A stretch of 64,000 nucleotides of DNA, from the NCBI GenBank assembly GCA_963678705.1, contig OY783217.1, positions 4,960,001-5,024,000 of the forward strand. The letters are read 5' to 3'. The notes beneath the pieces are model-generated. The model did not search any database and was not told where the DNA came from. It worked only from the letters and a program-made list of their open reading frames with translations. This document shows positions 23,616 to 34,772 of the stretch, in pieces (position 1 is the first letter of the stretch; each line of letters begins with the position of its first letter). This DNA is from Panorpa germanica. Taxonomy: Eukaryota; Arthropoda; Insecta; Mecoptera; Panorpidae. The translations under genes were made by a program, and so were the position numbers.

Positions 23616-23955
23616 TTGTCCACAGTCAAAACTCAGGCCCGAATCTGCCCGAATCGAATGAGAATGGAACTGTATTTTTAGTGAGAGAACGATTGTGTAT
23701 ACGAGTGAGAGAAAACACACGGCACGAACGAAAGTAAACTGGTTTGGAGTACGAGTCTGTTTCTCGGTCGCAGGGCCAAGCTTGGTTGTATGCTTTTGAT
23801 GGTGACATCACGAACAGAGATGTGCATAAATACTATTCAAAAGTATTTAAATATCCCAACAAATCTGCTACAAATATGCTATTGTTAAAAATTCTATAGA
23901 GTCACGAAACACGGTTCGACTAGTTTGTAATCAATCGACTAGTGTGCGGAGAGCC
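23616..23955. mobile_element. Harbinger-type MITE, copy 2 (degraded)
   Basis: The right end, read inward, is GGCTCTCCGCACACTAG, like the 6140 element. Inner blocks match both halves of that copy: CCGAATCTGCCCGAATCGAA, GTGAGAGAACGA, CACACGGCACGAACG and TTCTATAGAGTCACGA. The left terminus is poorly kept and the interior is rearranged or shortened relative to copy 1. Confidence 0.55.
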
Positions 23956-23958
23956 TTA

Positions 23959-25194
23959 TAAAATAAAATATTAATGCTTGTTGTCCAATCTTGTATCACT
24001 TTAAAAATTCAAACCAAATCAACTATGGCAAGACCCAGGTCTGATATCCTTGGTGTTGCCAGATTAGTGGCGCAAAATTTGTGATACTCGTACAATAAAT
24101 CACCCTTACGAAATTGATTACAATATAAACAACGATGTATTATTTGAAACCCTACATTGGTTTGTGTACGTGTTTATTTCGTTGTAGAACAATCGTGTGG
24201 TTTAAACTTTTGACACACAACGAGGGAAGGAGAGAGGGAGTGAGTGAATGATTCAATTTTCAACAACGATATTATCAGTTCTGATTAACACACTTTAATC
24301 GTATTACCATTGTGGCATGACCTCATTAAAGTCGACAAATTATATTTCGAACGCGGTACCTAACAATTTGTGAATGAGAACAAAAAAAAAATTCGTAATT
24401 ACATTAACGAACATGTATCCGGCGGTTCCACCATTTTTTTAATTTCGTTTTCAAACTTTGTCACACTCGGAGGTTACACATATAATATATACTTCGTATA
24501 TATTATATAGATTTCTAGATATAGTTTTAAAAACTTAATGCAAAATCCTTTGCTTAGTATAATATTATAGTTTATTCTACCAAGCTCTTAGATCGCAAAA
24601 TAATTTTTTGTTTAAATATTTACAAAAATAAAGTATACTTCTATGTTATAATTTTAATATTTTATTACGTTAAGTTTTTCTACGTATATTTTATCAAAAA
24701 TACATTACCCTAAAGGTTTAGAAAAAGTTTGTTTTTTTATTGATATACTTTTTATAGATTTATTAAAAACTTCTCCGAAATGTTCTACACATTTTAGATG
24801 TCAACGACAAAAATTATTTTTATTTAAGAAGATTTTCTTTTTTCTTTACATTTCTGAAGACATATTTTATTGCTGAAGTTGATGTCTGTTATTCTATTCT
24901 ATTATATAATAAAATAAGTAAAAAAGAAAACAAAAAAATTTAAAACTCGTTTTTTATTTATTAAATGCTTGAACGAACAATAATTAAATCATAATTAAAG
25001 TCTTTGTTAAATAAATTTTCATTGTACAATATATTTATATATATATATATATCACAATCTTCACTTAAGGAAAAATTGTTTCAAAGAGATCTTTAAACGG
25101 GCATCACTGGATAAAATTATATAAAATTTGACGGCTCGGATTATTTGAAAGATAGAGTTCACACTACTAAGTGTAAGTACTGTGAAATTATTGG
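23959..25194. other. Spacer, no gene recognised
   Basis: AT-rich. A short TA run lies near 25033-25052. No coding segment was recognised. Confidence 0.45.
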
Positions 25195-25724
25195 ATCAGC
25201 GCTGACCATCGCGGGTGGATACTCAGGTGATTAAGGTAGCAGTATAATAGATCGTAGGTCTTATACAGGTTTTTGTTTTCCTATGTCAGGTTCAGCAATT
25301 TCTTGGGAAAGTCGAAAGCAAAGAACTGTAGCTTTGTCCAGCAAGGAAGCTGAGTATATGGCTATTGCAGAGGCTTGTACAGAGTCAATATATTTGAGGT
25401 CTTTATTGTATGAACTAACTGGTAATTTATATACTGTGAATTTATATAATGATAGTCAAAGTGCACAAAAGTTAATTGCTAATTATATGTGTCATAAAAA
25501 GAGTAAGCACATAAACATTAGATATCATTTTATTAAAGATGTTGTAAATGATAAAATTGTTAAATTAGAATCTTTACCTATAACGACTATGCCAGCTGAT
25601 GTTTTAACTAATATGCATGAAGCATTATAAATGTATGGGAATGAGTCAGTTAGGTAATAAGTTGGAATGTTAGTATAAGAGAATATTTTTTGTGAGTTTT
25701 TTGGTTTATTTACTGTAGTTGGGG
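25195..25724 (+). mobile_element. Copia (Ty1/copia) retrotransposon remnant, RNase H end
   Basis: The plus strand encodes the C-terminal RNase H part of a copia polyprotein, with SWESRKQRTVALSSKEAEYM, then SLLYELTG, LYNDSQSAQKL and KHINIRYHFIKD. The clearest frame is 25283-25630, and weaker copia-like sequence extends leftward to about 25195. Gag, protease, integrase and most of the reverse transcriptase are missing, so this is a broken fossil fragment. A G-rich tract just before 25725 would suit the polypurine tract next to a 3' LTR. A DNA transposon (25728-29270) is inserted at this boundary. Confidence 0.85.
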
Positions 25725-25727
25725 TGT

Positions 25728-26462
25728 TAGACCAGGGTAGATAATTTTAGAAACATAAAAAAATTAAAGTAGAATGAAACCTATTGGAAATGGAAGGAAA
25801 TACTACTAAAATGAAAGGAAAAATAAATTACAGTCGATCTGAGGTTGGGAAGGGGTAGGGGGTGAGGTTTTAAGGGTAAAAATCGGTAAATCTCGATTTC
25901 CGGCAAAACTACAAGTCCTATCGAAAAAAGTTAAATGGCAAAGTTGTAGATAATAAAAAGATCTACAACTTTTGTATCTACACTTTTACTCCATAACCTC
26001 AAAATTCATGTAAAAAATCCAAAAAACCACATTTTTGATTTTTTATTTATATCTTTTACAAAAAAATTTTTTTTTTCATGATATTTGGTGAAAACTTACC
26101 TCTTTATGTCCCAAACACACTGGAATTTTGAAGATTTAAAATATTAATTTTTTCACCCTATTTTGACTCGATATCGAAAAAAAAACCCTAATTTTCAATC
26201 GAAAATTCTCACGTCAAAATATCTGATTTTTCAAAAAAGTCGGTAGGCTTTTTGTTCGTTGAAATCTCTATTTTCTGATGGTGTAAAAAAAAATATACAT
26301 TACTATGGAAAAATTTTTCAGAAAATGCAAAAAAACGAAAAATACTAAAATTCGAAATTTTTTTTTTAATCTTTATGTACAATTTTGAGGTATTCATTAA
26401 AATTTTTACTTTAATTACTCGAAAAACGTTAGGTTCCATGTTAGATTAATAAACAAAAAAAT
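25728..26462. repeat. Left terminal inverted repeat arm
   Basis: It pairs with 28526-29270. The match continues to ATTAATAAACAAAAAAATT near 26462. Differences seen by eye are few; the largest is about 13 extra bases near the outer end of the right arm. Inside the arm, AAAGTTGTAGA (25940-25950) and TCTACAACTTT (25962-25972) form a second, smaller hairpin. The arm is A/T-homopolymer-rich, with one GGTTGGGAAGGGGTAGGGGG tract near 25844-25863. Confidence 0.93.
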
Positions 26463-26755
26463 TACAAACCAATTAAACATAAATATCGCAAAAAACATAG
26501 TTGTTGTAAATATTAAAAATACGATTTAAAAGGGGATTTTATTAAAAAAATGTGACTACTGCTATTTTTTTCAGTAATAAAAGTTGATTTATTAAATTTT
26601 CATTACATTTATGTATTAGAAAATCTCATTAGATAGAAATATACACGTAAATCGTACTATTGAGTAGAGATTTTTTTTAATGATTACACTATACATTCTA
26701 TTATTTCTAAAAGCATTAATCTTTGTATTTATCAAAACATAGTATTCAATTCGAA

Positions 26756-28406
26756 TCACTTATTCATCAGTTTCTGTCTTTTTGATGGTATTTCTTGATC
26801 GTTAGATTCGACAGGCCTTTCTGATTCTAGTAGATCTTCGACATCTTCAAGACCATCACCGTCTTCGTCTCTAACATTATTTTCGGTCTGCATTGGTTCT
26901 TCATCCGCAATTTCATCTGAATCATTAACTTCCTCGTAGATTTTTTTCTCCACATTGGCGCATTGTTCAGAACCATCACAATTTGAGCATAAATTTGTGC
27001 ATTTTAAACCATGTTTTCGGCAGCCACATTTTAAACTATTACATCCAGTTTCACAGCTGCAGCAAATAGTTTTCAGCAATTTTTCCGGAATTAATTCCAT
27101 TTCTGTAAATTTGGGCATAATTCCATGTTGATGTTGCTTCCAGCCCCAATCTGTTGCTGTCAATTCATTACCCAGCCACGTTTGAAGCTGATAATATGCC
27201 CTGTAACAATGTTGTTCTGCTGCACCTTCTGTGGGTGGGAGATTTGCCAATATGAAAGATGATTTAATTTTTGCCAATTGAAATTTTTGAAATCTTAATT
27301 GATTCAGTGATATATTATCCTTTTTACATTTATAAATAGATTTAATTAATTTCAATCCATTTTTTTTTATATCTTCTTTGTTTACATCTTTTTTAAAAAA
27401 AATATTAGCCAAATTTGACAAATTTTGATTGTCTAATAATGAATTTACGATAGTTTTCTTTCCTTTTCCGGCAAATCCAGATGTTGTGTCGCAACCAGAA
27501 AAACAATGCAGAAATGCAACGATGTTTTTGACGGATTCACACTTGAAACTATTAGACGTGAAAAAAAGATCTTTTATATTTCCAGAACCGGGCTTGAGGA
27601 AATAAATTTTATGATTATTAGAATTTAATTGATTCAAAAGGACCAAAAGATCAATATCTTGTCTTACAACAATGACAGTTTTATTAGTATCTTTGGCAAT
27701 TTCTATCGAGGTCTTAATAATGTCAGCATCAGCATCTGCTTTAGCTTGTTTACAGGAAAATCCTTTTGACTGTAATACTTGCATTAACGATTTTATTATT
27801 TTGTCTTTGTTTTTCTCATTAGATAAAAATTTTTCTTGCAAAAATGATATTTTTGTATGGTTTTGATAATTCAACTCTGGAATATTGTCTGACGTCTTTC
27901 TACGACTACGTTCTCCTTTTTTAGTTGAATGAACTGCTGGTACTGTTGACACAGTAATTGATTTTTCAATTTCAGGGTACCCATCAAAAACTATACAGCT
28001 GTCTGCTGCGTAATGTTTTTCTACATAGCGTAAATATATATTCATGATCTCTTCCAACGTTTCATTTTTTTGCCAAATTACTTTGTGTAGTAAAAATCCA
28101 CCGTCGACGACATGCACAATGCGTTGGTCTATTCGTACTCACAAATAATTCGTAGAGCTGAGATTTAACGTTTTTTCTGTAGCCATTTTCGGTAAAAAGA
28201 GATAATGGAAAAGGTGCAAGCTCGTATTGTAAATAAGTTTCCATATCTTTTTTACTGTCGATCGTTAGAGATATTCTTTGAAATATCAATTACGGATCAA
28301 TTGCTATAATATCTCCGTTTACTTTAACAGAAGATTGGACCGTTTTTAGAGACAAGACTTCTCTCAGGTATATAGGTATAATTTTAAAATAGCAATAAAT
28401 AGGCAT
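26756..28406 (-). pseudogene. PIN/XPG-like nuclease with CXC domain (transposon gene, decayed 5' part)
   Basis: The main open frame is 26756-28117, with 453 codons when counted from a GTG that is probably not the real start. Residues 1-230 have the XPG/FEN1 pattern: VVDGG (3-7), VFDGYP (43-48), KADADAD (126-132), DIDLLVLL (154-161) and GCDTTSGFAGKGKK (208-221, like the FEN1 helix-turn-helix). Conserved PPTEGAAEQHCYRAYYQ (294-310) and DWGW (323-326) follow. Next comes a tesmin/TSO1-like CXC cluster (C352-C386), an acidic tail and a basic end. Upstream, family sequence continues in other frames: YLQYELAPFPLSLF (28170-28289), and before it PIYLREVLSLKTV and NGDIIAIDP. These are separated by a TAA at 28290-28292 (a glutamine is usual) and a one-base frame change near 28125-28140. 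The catalytic acids look present. The first ATG in that upstream frame is at 28404-28406. Likely a nuclease acting on DNA; transposition role inferred. Confidence 0.85.
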
Positions 28407-28525
28407 CTACGCATATAGTTTAAAGAAAATTCGACAATTTTCTCAAAATTTTGTAGATGTCATATTAAATATTAACTTTATTAACTTATTTAGTTGTTAA
28501 TTATAGTAGTACATTTCGACTTGCA

Positions 28526-29270
28526 ATTTTTTGTTTATTAATCTAACATGGTCCCTAACGTTTTTCGAGTAATTAAAGTAAAAATTTTAATGAATACCTC
28601 AAAATTGTACATAAAGATTAAAAAAAAAAATTTCGAATTTTAGTATTTTTCGTTTTTTTGCATTTTCTGAAAAATTTTTCCATAGTAATGTATATATTTT
28701 TTTACACCATCAGAAAATAGAGATTTCAACGAACAAAAAGCCCACCGACTTTTTTGAAAAATCAGATATTTTGACGTGAGAATTTTCGATTGAAAATTAG
28801 GGTTTTTTTTTCGATATCGAGTCAAAATAGGGTGAAAAAATTAATATTTTAAATCTTCAAAATTCCAGTGTGTTTGGGACATAAAGAGGTAAGTTTTCAC
28901 CAAATATCATGAAAAAAAAAATTTTTTTGTAAAAGATATAAATAAAAAATCAAAAATGTGGTTTTTTGGATTTTTTACATGAATTTTGAGGTTATGGAGT
29001 AAAAGTGTAGATACAAAAGTTGTAGATCTTTTTATTATCTACAACTTTGCCATTTAACTTTTTTCGATAGGACTTGTAGTTTTGCCGGAAATCGAGATTT
29101 ACCGATTTTTACCCTTAAAACCTCACCCCCTACCCCTTCCCAACCTCAGATCGACTGTAATTTATTTTTCCTTTCATTTTAGTAGTATTCCCTTCCATTT
29201 CCAATAGGTTTCATTCTACTTTAATTTTTTTATGTTTTTAATTATTTTTGACGGCTTCTACCCTGGTCTA
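28526..29270. repeat. Right terminal inverted repeat arm
   Basis: This is the reverse complement of 25728-26462. It contains the same internal small hairpin and the same C-rich tract (near 29125-29145). It has about 13 more bases than the left arm near the outer end (GACGGCTTC region). As the arm upstream of the minus-strand gene, it would hold any promoter. Confidence 0.93.
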
Positions 29271-29450
29271 TGTTGGAATTATTTAGTTTAAAATAATAAC
29301 ATTAAATAAACCAACGGACAGTATATATTGTATCCATGTAAAACCATCGTATTGTTTTCTGTGCATTCCTAAATAAAACTACTACTTAGTCATCTTGCTT
29401 TTGTACGAAACGCTTAAAACGCTTGTAAACATTTTAATTTTTAATAGTTT
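29271..29450 (+). mobile_element. Probable copia LTR portion
   Basis: TGTTGGAATTATTTAG directly right of the transposon has the look of a copia LTR start (TGTTG). It contains AATAAACCAACGGACAG and an AATAAAAC motif near 29372. The 3' end could not be fixed and no second LTR is in the window. It belongs with the fossil at 25195-25724. Confidence 0.42.
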
Positions 29451-30144
29451 TCTTAAAATAAACAGACTATTTCGTTGCTATCTCTCTTTCCGTTGATCAA
29501 ATTCTAGTCGATGTATCCGTTATTCAGTGACGTCACAGGTTGAGATCAATACTACTAATTAATTTGACAAATATTTATGGAATGCATTAGACTGGAATCT
29601 TATTGTTCACTTCTAGGTCGACCTATGTTACCTGCTCTACGGTATTTTGTAGTGGAACATGAACTTCTCACAACTGCGGTAGATTCTACAAACAATAAAC
29701 ATTTTACTAAGCTTTCGCAATTGTTGAACGTACATGTAAGATAGACAATACATCAGAATTCTAACGAAGAACAAACTTTACTCATCCGCATAAGTTTCAA
29801 ATATTTGTAAGAAACGTAAAACGGGAAATACGGAAAATTCTATTGCAATGAATTCTATTGTCGCAAACTGTGTACTCGTATTTGTGTTTATGTGAATCAA
29901 CATGGTTCTTAAGATAGAGATTCTACATTGGATATATACATATACATATATATAATATATACATATATATTCAATGTTTCATTTTAGATTTATAACACAA
30001 AATTTCAATTTCTAAAACCTACAAAATATTACAAAAATACCATAAGGTTTTTTTTATCTTTCATTTAAAAGAATAATAATCTAAATCGATGTGATTTCAG
30101 CGGAGTTATAATATGAAAACAAGCTACCATTTTGAAATGATCGC
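29451..30144. other. Spacer, no gene recognised
   Basis: Ordinary AT-rich sequence with a short ATATAC-rich patch (29935-29970). Confidence 0.45.
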
Positions 30145-30454
30145 CAATAATCATTCCAAACTCTAAATGCGAATGTGGTGAAGAAGAGGCAGACCCTGAC
30201 CACATTCTGTGGCAATGTAAAAATACAGCAATGGCAAGAAATGGACTCCAACGGGCGGTGCTACAGACTTCGCAGACGCTTCCTGTTAACACCGCCTTTT
30301 TGATTGAGAAACCGAAATTTATAACAGCAGTAGCCATGAATAGATCATTCTTGTTATCGGGATACAAAGTATAAGAAAAAGCAGAATATATTAGGGGCGA
30401 TAAAAGGCTACGTGCCTATGAAGCCCGAGAAACTATATTAAAAAAAAAAAAAAA
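30145..30454 (+). mobile_element. LINE 3' end with poly-A tail
   Basis: The plus strand encodes the C-terminal end of a non-LTR ORF2: SKCECGEEEADPDHILWQC, the CxC...H...C zinc motif typical of I/Jockey-group elements. TLPVNTAFLIEKPKFITAVA and a stop near 30373 follow. The 3' UTR reads GGGGCGATAAAAGGCTACGTG, then GCCTATGAAGCCCGAGAAAC, and ends in a run of about 15 A (30440-30454). It is truncated at the 5' end. It is the best-kept of at least five copies of this 3' end in the window, and the coding part shows no break, so it is probably the youngest. Confidence 0.85.
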
Positions 30455-30455
30455 A

Positions 30456-31374
30456 TGATCGCCATGTTGTAAAGATGGCAATCACTTATGATCTTTATAG
30501 TCTAATGTAATTTTATTGTAAGTGGATTTCATCACCTCATCCAGAAAAAATATTAAATACTCTACACTAAAACTAAATACTACAACATCAAAACACCGGA
30601 TTCATATTTCAAACGATAGCAATTTTGAACATAACCTACAAAATAATCTATATAACTATATAACGATAATTTTACTTAACTATACAATACCTACTCGAAT
30701 AACTACAGTTAATATAATTCTACATTAATTTAATTCACAGTAAACAAAAGTAATTTCATAAAGTTTTATATCGTGCAATACACACATGTAATAACTCTAT
30801 ATTAATTAGTTCTCATAATTACAGTGCTACAATTATAATTATAAATTTATTTTGTTTGTAATTTAAAAAAATAGATTATTTTAATGTTTATTTTGTATAC
30901 AACAGTGACCTATCTCTAAAACGAGCAATTGTTATAGAATAAACTTTTTTACATTTTAATTGCATATTTATTTTGTTAATATAAAAAGCATTTATAATCG
31001 CTAATACGATTTGATTGTAATTATTAATTTTTAATTAAGTGTATTTATTTTATTATTTGTTTTAAAATATGAAATAGCAAAAATTAATTACATATTGGAT
31101 TTTTCAGATTTACAAAATGTTTTATGGGAAAAGAAATTCTATAACATTATAAGGGATCATTTGTGAATTACGTCATCCAACTTTCAAGATCCTTAACCCC
31201 CTAATCTTCCTTCCCTCCCGTCTTCTCAAATATTGTGAACCTTTCCAATCTATTGCGACGTCACCAATTGTAAAAAGTAGCTACCTAATCTATTTCTTTT
31301 TTGGAAGTCAAATTTTAAAGATGTAACGCTACGTAGTTTATACCTAGGTAAAAAATTAACCTTAGAATTAGTTT
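30456..31374. other. Spacer, no gene recognised
   Basis: AT-rich. At 31145-31270, GGATCATTTGTGAATTACGTC and a later C-rich segment resemble a common insect MITE end, but no inverted partner was found. Confidence 0.4.
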
Positions 31375-31475
31375 GTGGCAAACTAGTATTGCAAGACACT
31401 TTCTATATGAGAAGCAGAAAATGAACATTAGATTTAGCTTATAGCAAGTGTGAATCTGGTATTCCAAAACAGTTT
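31375..31475. repeat. Unit of the 80-bp dispersed repeat, reverse orientation
   Basis: TTGTGGCAAACTAGTATTGC, AAGACACTTTCTATATGAGA and AGCAGAAAATGAACATTAGA are the reverse complement of the 2458 unit in order. Confidence 0.6.
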
Positions 31476-31659
31476 TCTATGTGGGTAATATCAATAGACT
31501 CTGTGAGTATTGTAACACTTCTCGAACCCTCTTTCTCTTCTTCTTTTTATGTGAAATAATTAATGAATAACCCTAAGCCTAACTCTAATTAATAAATAAT
31601 AATAAGTAATTAATGAATAATGAATTAATGAGTAACTAAGCGCCCAAATAGAAAATGAA

Positions 31660-31755
31660 TTAGAAATTAGCTTGTCACAAGCTAGCAAGTATAAACTTTG
31701 TACTGCAAGACAATTTCTACATTTCTATAGCTTGTGACAAGCAAAATAATTTTCA
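31660..31755. repeat. Unit of the 80-bp dispersed repeat with palindromic ends
   Basis: ATTAGCTTGTCACAAGCTAGC and, about 60 bases on, TAGCTTGTGACAAGC flank TACTGCAAGACAATTTCTAC. The two ends are themselves near-palindromic, hinting at the true boundary of the unit. Confidence 0.6.
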
Positions 31756-32749
31756 AGCTGAGACCATGTATTATATTTACATATGATATAATATTTAACA
31801 GTGACTACAATTTTTAATGCACCGCACTCTATCTACTCGTATTTTTAAAATATCTCATTCTCGTATACTTGTGCAGAAACTTAAGTGACACTTTCTAACA
31901 TTTTCCGGAGTAAACTTTCCCTTAACATCTAAACAATATTTATCTTCATTTTATTTTAGTATTTTTACCCTCTTTATTTCGGCTGAAGTTTTTAACTTTG
32001 CTTTTAACTTGTAAGTATTCTTATTTCACACCCTGAGTCGCCTTGTTTCTAGTGCAAGGATTACCTGTACAGCTTTCTTATATTATAATTGTTTTCTTTC
32101 TGTGGAGTTATGACTGAAACTTGTCACAGACACAGACACAGACTCTGTCGTAATCTCTTTTGAACGCGGATAAGAGCATTAACCGACAGCCCTCAGCCTT
32201 GTACAGGTGCAGGGATAAGAATGTCAGGACTCTCAAGTGTAGGTTTAGGTGTAAAGTGTTGGATATAATCCTGACAAGGATGTTCCATTTAATAAAGCAA
32301 GAGTATTATACAAAAATATTAAAAAAAAATTTTCAAAAAAATATTATTTTAATCCGAGTTTTTATAAGATTCCGTAACTTTATTTTATAGGTTTTAAATT
32401 ATTATAATGTCAAAATATTTAAAACCATTTATGAGGTTTGAAGACAGATATGTTTTTATTTTATCTTATGTAATAAATTTATATTAAATTTTAATATAAA
32501 ATATAAATACAAATTAAATAATATACTATTATATACAAAGCTCAACTTAAAAGCTAAAAAGAAGAATAAGCAAATGGATTTTCAAATTTTAAGAAGAAAA
32601 TAACAAACAAATTATAATTAAGATAGAAAATAAAATTATTTTTAAATTGTGGTATAAATGGTTATGTATGTATGTAATCAGCTTACGTACTAAGTTACTA
32701 AATGTTAAAAATCTAAGTCAATTTATTTCTTTCTGTATACAAATTACAA
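31756..32749. other. Spacer, no gene recognised
   Basis: AT-rich. A small plus-strand frame at 32160-32390 has a less AT-rich start, but no recognised protein. Confidence 0.4.
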
Positions 32750-33130
32750 TTAAAAACCATCTCTCCTTTATCTTCCTTCTTTCTCCTTACTTCCACTGTC
32801 CATAATCTTCCTTGCTATATATTCTCTAGCCGTACTGCACTTTTCACTTTCCCCTGACCCCTATTCTTAATGTACTCTAATGGTCGATAGTACAGTGTTC
32901 TCTTTTATCGAATTACAAACTATCATATTTCATATCACTTGTCTTTATTTTCACTTCTCTTGCTTTTAACCTGGGTCACCCATTTTACTTTCTTCTTCTT
33001 CCCTTGTCTCCTCCTAATATGCTCTAATATTTCAGCTTCTACCAGACATCCTGCATTGTGCTTTTTCCTCTGCTCTCCAGTACCTACGGCCCTTTCTTCA
33101 TTCCCAAGTATAAACCTCAAGTGTAGTTAT
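32750..33130 (-). mobile_element. LINE ORF2 C-terminal fragment (GNEER family)
   Basis: The minus strand encodes RFILGNEERA, then GEQRKKHNAGCLVEAEILEH and a lysine-rich stretch. This is a decayed form of the GNEER...C..C....ET..H zinc region common in R1/I-group insect LINEs, followed by the charged tail that makes the plus strand pyrimidine-rich. The reverse transcriptase domain is absent. Confidence 0.55.
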
Positions 33131-34772
33131 GTTTCGTTCCAATTATCTCGTTGTCTTCAAGTTGTGCTGTTTATTTTATATATAAGGTTTTTTGAAACAG
33201 ATGTAGCTTGTAACCGTTTAGTCCAGTGCTTATTGCAAGACATATTGCGTGCACCATGGTACTGTTCTATGCTCTTTCTCGCTGCAACGCGTTTTCTCTA
33301 CCTTCTTGAATGGAACTTCAAGTTTGATCTTGATTTCAAGTTTATACCATTCCTTAAACCGAAAATTAAGGACAGAACATAAGTTATTTCCAATATTATT
33401 AATCTAATTTTGAAGGAAACTAACTTTAATTAATAGACTAATGATCTTGAAACACTGGAATTCTCATTAATTTCTAATAACCACGTTCCGGCATTTGCTG
33501 ATGATATTAGTCACAGTTGCGTGATCGCGGATTTCTATGCAATCTACGTAAACTTAAACGTGAATATTAAGTTACTGCGTATAGTAAATCAGCATCCAAC
33601 ACATCCTTGTTACAAACTCAATACAGTCATTTACATAAATGCTATACACAAGTTCATACACACATACAACTTTAGTCTACTTAATTTAGTAACTATTAAT
33701 TACGTTTTAATCAAATTTCTAGAGTGAATTATCTTTAGATAATGATAGCTGCTTGAATCAAAACAAGCATTCCGTTATGCTATAATAATATGTAATACAA
33801 ATTGTTATTATATATATAAACTGTTAAGTATTTTAAAAGTTATTTTGTGGCTTTACTAAACCGTATCAGAATGAAATTCTGATGTGTACTTCTTTAGTAA
33901 AATTATTGTGAACATTTGAAGTGAACAGTGTTCACTTTCGGTAAAACAATTTCCAACATTAATGAAATATATTGATGATTAATCAAAAGATTCTTAAGCC
34001 TCCTGCATAAGAACTTAATCATATTGATAAGTAAGTAGTTTTGGTTTTAGAACGCGGGCCTGTGGAATGGCAGTCTTCTGAGGAAGCGTCTTTTATTTAG
34101 AAGTCTTAATCTTAACAAGTCTTTAATCATCTAATATAATTGATATATTCGTATTCAACAGAAATGTTTACACGTTTATAATTGAATGTATCTAACACAT
34201 TGTTTGTAAATTTCACTTACAGCAAGTTCAAAGTTTATAAACATGTTGTTTCCAATAACTTTCCGCCTTTGTAAGAAATTACCGAAATGATATTATCTAC
34301 GTGTTACCAATTTAACGGGCTAATGCATCCATGACACTTAAATTTTGTTTATCGGAATGTGTCAAATAAATGAAACTTTATTATGCTCGGTTAGTTGGAC
34401 AGAATTTTAAGTGTCACGCACTTTACAACTGAGTAATTTTATGTTCCTTTGATAATAATGGAACTATGTGAATGTTTTAATATTCTTGAAGAGATATATC
34501 CAATGTTACTCAACCATTCTTAAATTTGTTTAAAAGTAAGTTTAAGATAAAGAGACACATGACCGAACGAGATCTTACGCAGTTTTATTTAAGGGGACTT
34601 TCGTTTTCCACTTGGGATAGGAATAATTGGGAGCGTGATACATGGAGCTATGTATACGATCAAAGGCGAAGTGATTGTGAATATTTTAGGTTCATCAAAA
34701 ATTGTTCAAAATAAAAATGATCTATAGAGGTTTGAATGTAATATAAAGTAGAATTTAAAAAAATACAATATA
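33131..34772. other. Spacer, no gene recognised
   Basis: AT-rich. The plus-strand frame at 34526-34714 (62 codons, with several W and D residues) has a protein-like composition but no match I know. Confidence 0.4.

Larger units (their letters stand above)
25728..29270 (-). mobile_element. Long-TIR DNA transposon carrying a nuclease-CXC gene
   Basis: The element is 3543 bp. Both ends read inward as TAGACCAGGGTAGA, and the 3 bases TGT are present at 25725-25727 and again at 29271-29273, which defines a 3-base target duplication. The arms are about 740 bp and nearly identical. A single minus-strand gene (26756 to about 28406) lies between them. It encodes a PIN/XPG-like nuclease with a CXC domain, and no DDE transposase is recognisable. 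Academ-group elements are known that carry an XPG-type nuclease and make 3-4-base duplications, so this may be an internally deleted relative, but the assignment is an inference. Near-identical arms argue for a fairly recent insertion. It sits inside copia sequence. Confidence 0.85.

Noticed and set aside
31145-31270. Possible MITE beginning GGATCATTTGTGAATTACGTC
   Set aside because: It resembles a widespread insect repeat end, but no inverted terminus or target duplication could be found.
34526-34714. 62-codon plus-strand frame with W/D/R-rich end
   Set aside because: The composition looks protein-like, but nothing identifiable is present and it is short. Left as spacer.
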